This document shows, piece by piece, positions 8,801-12,467 of a stretch of DNA of 12,467 nt. The stretch spans positions 1 through 12,467 of the forward strand of contig JALLPB010000858.1 in assembly GCA_036939975.1 (NCBI GenBank), written 5' to 3'. The notes under the pieces were generated by a model. It saw nothing but the letters and a program-made list of their open reading frames with translations, was not told the DNA's origin and made no database searches. The translations under genes and the position numbers were made by a program. The stretch's first letter is position 1; every line of letters starts with the position of its first letter. Origin of the DNA: Cyclostephanos tholiformis (taxonomy: Eukaryota; Bacillariophyta; Thalassiosirophyceae; Thalassiosirales; Thalassiosiraceae).

Positions 8801-10361
8801 TTTCGCCTCGTCCGACTCGCCCTCTTCCGCGGTGCGGTAAAAGTAAAGAATGCCTTCCTCTAGAATGCAATACTTGGATCGCCATATGTGTCCATCCTTT
8901 GGGTCGATGTAATCAGGCGGCGGCGGTGGGTACTCCTTACGTTGCTCCGTGTTTGCACCTTCGACCGTGCCCGTGTTCACGAGGGGCAATGTTGTAGAGA
9001 ACGATCGTGGCCTAGGCATGATTGTTGCTCTTTGTACTCCGGCCGGTGAGATGGGCACGGGGACACTCCGCGCCGGCGATTTTAATGGCACTTTGTACTG
9101 ATTGAAGTCGGGGGAGATAGGGGTGGATATTGGCGGTTGCGAGTTAGATCGAGCGATTAGATTGATGGTCCTGCCATCGGTTCTATCGTCTGTAATGAGG
9201 GCATCTCTTGACCGATTATTGTCGAATATATGTTTGACGTAATTCGTGAACGGTGAGCAGAAGCACGTCTCTTCATCAATTGAGTTGATGCATTCATCGG
9301 AGGAAGTCCTGGCGAGGGATGTGGTCGGTATTGGGTCTAAAGCAATTCGAAAGGTGTCATCTATCTTAGCAGTTGATGAAGCCGAATAGTCGATCGCCCC
9401 TTCAGAGGTTGACGTAGCTGAGACGACGTTTGATTCTACGCCCACCAACAATGGAACTAATTCATTGAAAAACGGATGACCACATTCCCTCTCCTCCGTA
9501 TTGAGATCAGTTAAATCTGGCAATGAGGCAATACCGCCTAAATTGAATTCATCCTCACGCACAACATACGGCATGTGCGGCATATTTGATCGCTTAAGGA
9601 GGTAGCCCGCATGTCGTATCGTGGGGGTTGGATCCGACATCCTGTGAATACCATCAACGAAATTGTTCTACGACGTGAGAAAAAAATAACAACGAAAATA
9701 ACAACGTGCGCATGGATTCGTACCCCTCAGCCATGGTCCTGCTCGCTAATCTTGACAAGGTGTTGCCCATGGATTTGGACAGCAGAACGTCATTACTCTC
9801 CGACCTGCAAATTGATTTTCGGCCACAATTATCAACGCCATCCCCATCCTTGACATTTGAGCCGCCATAATAATTTTTGACATGTGTCGTCGTCGTCGCT
9901 GGTGTATCAGACTTGTTCCGAGACGAATAATAATTTGCGTAATCGCTGTATTTCCCGATTGGGATACCGGGCGTGACGGATGATGAAGAAGATGATGATA
10001 TCGCACGATGATGGCGATCGCGATGACTTTCTTGGCGCATGAGGACGGAGCCATTATCGTTGCTCATGCCGGCAAAATTGTAAAATATATTGCCGTTGGA
10101 GATGTTATTATTATCCACGTTGCCGTTGGGAGCGTCCGCTTCGTCCTTAGTAATGCTCGCAAGGATGTTATCCACGTTGATGCAGTTGTCGTTGGTGCAA
10201 TCGTTACTTTGATGAAAAAAATTGGTGATCGGGGGAGGATGCGACAGTTCCGAGTCGGCGAATGTACCACCGATGCCCCGCCGCGACGGAGGCGAGGATG
10301 GCGATGCCAATAATGGAAAATCATCACGCTTATCCTTCGCTATCGGGTCCCAAGGTTCCAT
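5837..10361 (-). CDS. PP2C-family Ser/Thr protein phosphatase with N-terminal interrupted PH domain (spliced, 1458 aa)
   Basis: The model joins 10361-9724, 9641-6933 and 6866-5837, which is 4377 nt. Residues 1-213 are Asn/Ser-rich. A PH domain begins with GYLLKRSN (225-232) and resumes at IWRSKYCILEEGILYFYR (465-482). It ends in a helix with the conserved Trp (W680 in DDRNAWMFQFHRSL). A long Ser-rich linker carries two KYVPPHMR copies (873-880 and 891-898). The PP2C domain spans about 1052-1458. The metal and phosphate residues of human PP2C-alpha appear conserved: R1064, E1068, D1069 (RASNED), D1107-G1108 (FDGHVG), D1401 (ACDGLWD) and D1445 (GSSDN). GSTALVALI, ANLGDCRGVV and LAVSRAIGD are also present, so the enzyme should be active on phospho-Ser/Thr. 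The PH half suggests lipid or protein docking at a membrane. The catalytic domain carries an insert after the GDCR motif. The start is the first ATG after an in-frame stop; M214 is an alternative start. Substrate unknown. Confidence 0.9.
6867..6932 (-). other. 66-nt intron inside the PP2C catalytic domain
   Basis: The donor is AAG|GTGAGT and the acceptor is tttcccag. Splicing completes an Arg codon (AG|A) and joins FDGHVGNQAA to RFSAENFPNIL. This reproduces the usual PP2C order, DGHGG followed by an A..A helix. Without splicing, TGA follows directly. Confidence 0.93.
7583..7690 (-). repeat. Tandem 54-bp duplication encoding two KYVPPHMR motifs
   Basis: Two adjacent 18-codon units lie in the phosphatase linker, residues 864-881 and 882-899. 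They share 46 of 54 bases by eye. At protein level the units differ at only two positions (Arg/Gln before the KYVPPHMR core, and Ser/Asn at the end). Most of the base differences are therefore synonymous, which points to selection keeping the motif. Confidence 0.9.
9642..9723 (-). other. 82-nt intron between the Asn-rich N-terminus and the PH domain
   Basis: The donor is GG|GTACGA and the acceptor is tattcacag after a T-rich tract. Splicing completes a Gly codon (GG|G) and continues in frame into MSDPTPTIRHAGYLL. The donor is less canonical than GTAAGT. If it is not used, translation would start at ATG 9640 and the upstream ORF would be separate. Confidence 0.75.
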
Positions 10362-11075
10362 GTTGGTGAACGTGTTATGGTATAATATGAGTAAAAAAAA
10401 ATGTGTGCCGCTTTGTAAGTCGTGCTGATCGTACCAAAGTACAACACTACTACCAAATCATTGATACTAACTGGCTACCACCTACTACTAAAATGTTTTC
10501 CATGTTTTTTTTGCTACCGTCTCTAGAGACGGATCGGGCGTCGGCTCGGACGGATCGGACGGCTCGGACGGATGATGGTCTCGAGCCGCCTGTCGACAGT
10601 AGTCGTCGTCTTCCGCCGTGGTGGTGGTGACGGCGACGGGGCTAAAGTCGTGGGAAACGACACGCACCATCATCGTCGATCTCAATCGGCGTCGTCGACC
10701 GGACCGCCCGCAAGGCAAAACTCGTTGGGATGGGGACCACCACCCTGGATAAAAAAACTCCTCCCCCCCCTCGATGACGATGTGGTCGTGTCCTCGCTGT
10801 ATCGTCGTCGGCTGATCTAGAGATATTATCCATTTCGGCAAGACCAAGGCGCGACCTGCTCGCGAGTCCCACCGGAGGTTGGTCGGGATAGATAGAGGAG
10901 CAAGACAAGACCATGTACGAGGAGGACATGACCAGGACAAGACGCTGTGAAATGCGCTATCAGATCAGACAGTGTGTGTACAAAACATGCTCATAAAACG
11001 ACGAAAAACGTCAAATCAAGCTCCGAGCTCATAAAAAATTTCATCCCTCGCCTCCAACTCTGAACCAAAGTTATC
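10362..11075. promoter_or_regulatory. Divergent intergenic region between the phosphatase and protease genes
   Basis: Both promoters should lie in these 714 bp. A perfect 16-bp palindrome, ccgtctctagagacgg, lies at 10517-10532. It is followed by a 13-bp direct repeat, ggctcggacggat, at 10543-10555 and 10561-10573 with extra cggac units between. The region from about 10510 to 10920 is GC-rich, and ORFs overlap there on both strands (150 aa on minus, 82 aa on plus). They lack recognisable domains and contradict each other. An A/T-rich cataaaaaatt at 11030-11040 lies about 35 bp before the protease ATG and could be a core promoter element or part of the 5' leader. Confidence 0.4.
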
Positions 11076-12053
11076 ATGAATCTCAGTTTCGCCTCCATAG
11101 CGTTTTATTCGGCGTTGGACTCTGTTCGCGGACAGGAGACAACCTCCCTCCGCGGCCATAACGTCGAGATGGCCCTAGCTCCCACCATGGGCGCCGATGA
11201 GGTCAAGAATCGCCGTATGCAGGAGCAGGATCGGGCGGACGCTCGCATCATCGGCGGGTCGGAGGCCGTCGAGGATCGCTTCTCCTACGCGGTCTCGTTG
11301 CAGTATCTAGACAAACACAATTGCGGCGGCTCGCTGATCGCGAGGGACGTCGTCCTGACCGCGGCGCACTGTGTGGGCGGGATCACCTCCGCGGTATTGG
11401 GGAGACACAACCTCGCCGACGGCGATGGCGAGGTGTTTTCGATCCGGAGACAATTGCCCCATCCTGAATACCACGCCACCATACCCGAGAATGATTTCAT
11501 GCTCGTCTTCCTGGAGGGTACTACTACCGCCGACAACTTCATCCCGGTCAAGCTTAACTCCGATCCGTTGGTACCAAGTGTGGGTCAAGACATGACGGTG
11601 ATGGGGTGGGGCGATACTGACAGCTCAGGCGTCCAGGATGATTTTTTCGTTATGAGTGACGTTTTGCTGAGCATTGACGTGGGCTTTCTTTCCGACGAGG
11701 AATGTGGAGCCATCTGGGGTGTAGAGCCATCTGAAATATCAGACAGCATGATGTGTGCCAAGAGGCCGAATGGACGAGGCACTTGCCAGGGTGATTCCGG
11801 CGGACCTTTGGTCATCAAGGGCGACGACGGCGCTCCAGACTTGCAACTTGGAGTTGTCTCGTTTGGTTCCGGACTTGGCTGCGCGACGGACGTGCCTGAC
11901 GTATATGCCCGTATTTCTCATGCCTACGAGTGGATTCAAAGTGAAATTTGCATGGGAAGCGTATATGCGTCCGAGGCTGGGTTCGATTGCAGCTCCATTT
12001 CCACCATCGATAGCGTACTGGATTTCATATCTGGCCTGTTTGATGGCAAATAG
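11076..12053 (+). CDS. Secreted trypsin-fold serine protease (S1 family, chymotrypsin clan) zymogen
   Basis: The 325-residue single-exon protein has an in-frame TGA just upstream, so the ATG is the first possible. The N-terminus (about residues 1-19) has a short hydrophobic stretch compatible with a weak signal peptide. A propeptide runs to R57, where the activation site R|IIGG (58-61) would release the mature N-terminus. The catalytic triad is H98 (TAAHC), D140 (ENDF) and S241 (GDSGGP). Cysteines 83/99, 210/227 and 237/269 fit the three core disulfides 42-58, 168-182 and 191-220 in chymotrypsin numbering. In the S1 pocket, position 189 is Gly (G235), 190 is Thr and 226 is Asp (D275 in PDVY), so it is not a standard trypsin pocket. 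A C-terminal extension of about 30 residues carries C292 and C305, which may form an extra disulfide. It is expected in the secretory pathway or outside the cell; its substrate is unknown. It is divergent from the phosphatase gene. Confidence 0.93.
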   Translation: MNLSFASIAFYSALDSVRGQETTSLRGHNVEMALAPTMGADEVKNRRMQEQDRADARIIGGSEAVEDRFSYAVSLQYLDKHNCGGSLIARDVVLTAAHCVGGITSAVLGRHNLADGDGEVFSIRRQLPHPEYHATIPENDFMLVFLEGTTTADNFIPVKLNSDPLVPSVGQDMTVMGWGDTDSSGVQDDFFVMSDVLLSIDVGFLSDEECGAIWGVEPSEISDSMMCAKRPNGRGTCQGDSGGPLVIKGDDGAPDLQLGVVSFGSGLGCATDVPDVYARISHAYEWIQSEICMGSVYASEAGFDCSSISTIDSVLDFISGLFDGK

Positions 12054-12467
12054 AGCTTAGAGCATAAACTTAACAAATTTTGTGTTTTGTTCATCAGGAA
12101 ATCCTGTAATATCGTTTAATAAGTAGGATGCTACGGTTCGTCAGAAGTCTTCTTCTGACACTCGGTTGAGGGACAGACATGTTCCTGGTTTCGAGTTGAT
12201 TGCAGTAGCATTGGTATCATCCCCATCACATTTGGGATGGCTTTGTTGTTCCCTGAGCCAAATTCAGGAGAGAGAGATCCCTATGGCATCGTTCGCCATT
12301 TCCAACCTCTATTGATTTACAGTGAACTTCTAGGCTCATGTCACTCGCCCCCACGAATGAAAAATCAGCGTGGACGGGGAAGAAAACCTCTGTGAGGAAA
12401 AAAATCCTCCGATTGGGAGAGACATGTTTCATGTGTAGATAGTTTTCGATTACTAACAACAAGCGTA
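12054..12467. other. Downstream region of the protease gene, no supported gene
   Basis: A hairpin with a 7-bp stem and 4-nt loop (tcagaag-tctt-cttctga, 12141-12158) lies about 90 bp after the protease stop and probably falls in its 3' untranslated region. A minus-strand frame at 12462-12226 (78 aa) has no recognisable motif and runs close to the window edge. I treat it as chance, though a gene continuing beyond the window cannot be excluded. Confidence 0.45.

Noticed and set aside
10488..10940. 150-aa minus-strand ORF between the phosphatase and the protease
   Set aside because: It is rich in Pro/Asp/Ser/Arg repeats and opposed by a plus-strand ORF of equal quality. There is no domain and the GC-rich repeat composition explains it.
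12226..12462. 78-aa minus-strand ORF near the right edge
   Set aside because: No recognisable motif or splice evidence, and chance length for this composition.
1..12467. CRISPR arrays, prophage, defence islands, bacterial operon signals
   Set aside because: No repeat-spacer structure or such protein families are present. Introns and domain content indicate a eukaryotic nuclear genome.

Overview
The window looks like nuclear DNA from a protist with compact genes and short spliceosomal introns. A stramenopile, most likely a diatom, is my best guess. The evidence is intron-poor protein genes, GT-AG introns of 66-82 nt whose removal joins conserved sequence exactly in frame, Asp/Ser/Asn-rich low-complexity proteins, and a bacterial-type CysRS next to eukaryotic signalling and secreted-protease genes. 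No lineage marker such as rRNA is present, so the assignment is inference.

Layout. Positions 1-1930 are AT-rich and hold no convincing gene. They contain a palindromic direct repeat (90-175), a GTAG-rich simple repeat (657-733), an orphan ORF (919-1155) and a foldback/MITE-like structure whose arms resemble degenerate telomere repeat (1534-1721). From 1931 to 10361 everything supported lies on the minus strand. Read in the direction of transcription, this is a large PH-PP2C protein phosphatase (three exons, 10361 to 5837), a doubtful two-exon micro-ORF (5780-5523), a better-supported two-exon small gene of unknown function (5197-4788), and a cysteinyl-tRNA synthetase swollen by microsatellite-encoded inserts (4729 to 1931). 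A 714-bp divergent intergenic region with a GC-rich direct repeat separates the phosphatase from a plus-strand secreted trypsin-fold protease (11076-12053). The last ~400 bp hold only a small hairpin.

The genes do not form an obvious pathway: one translation enzyme, one signalling phosphatase, one extracellular or lumenal protease, and one or two small unknowns. I found no defence island, mobile-element protein, CRISPR array or biosynthetic cluster. The most unusual features are the PH domain split by two very long inserts in the phosphatase, a tandem duplication of a KYVPPHMR motif in the same protein, the unusual S1 pocket of the protease (Gly at 189, Asp at 226), and the growth of one triplet repeat in three different reading registers inside the CysRS gene.
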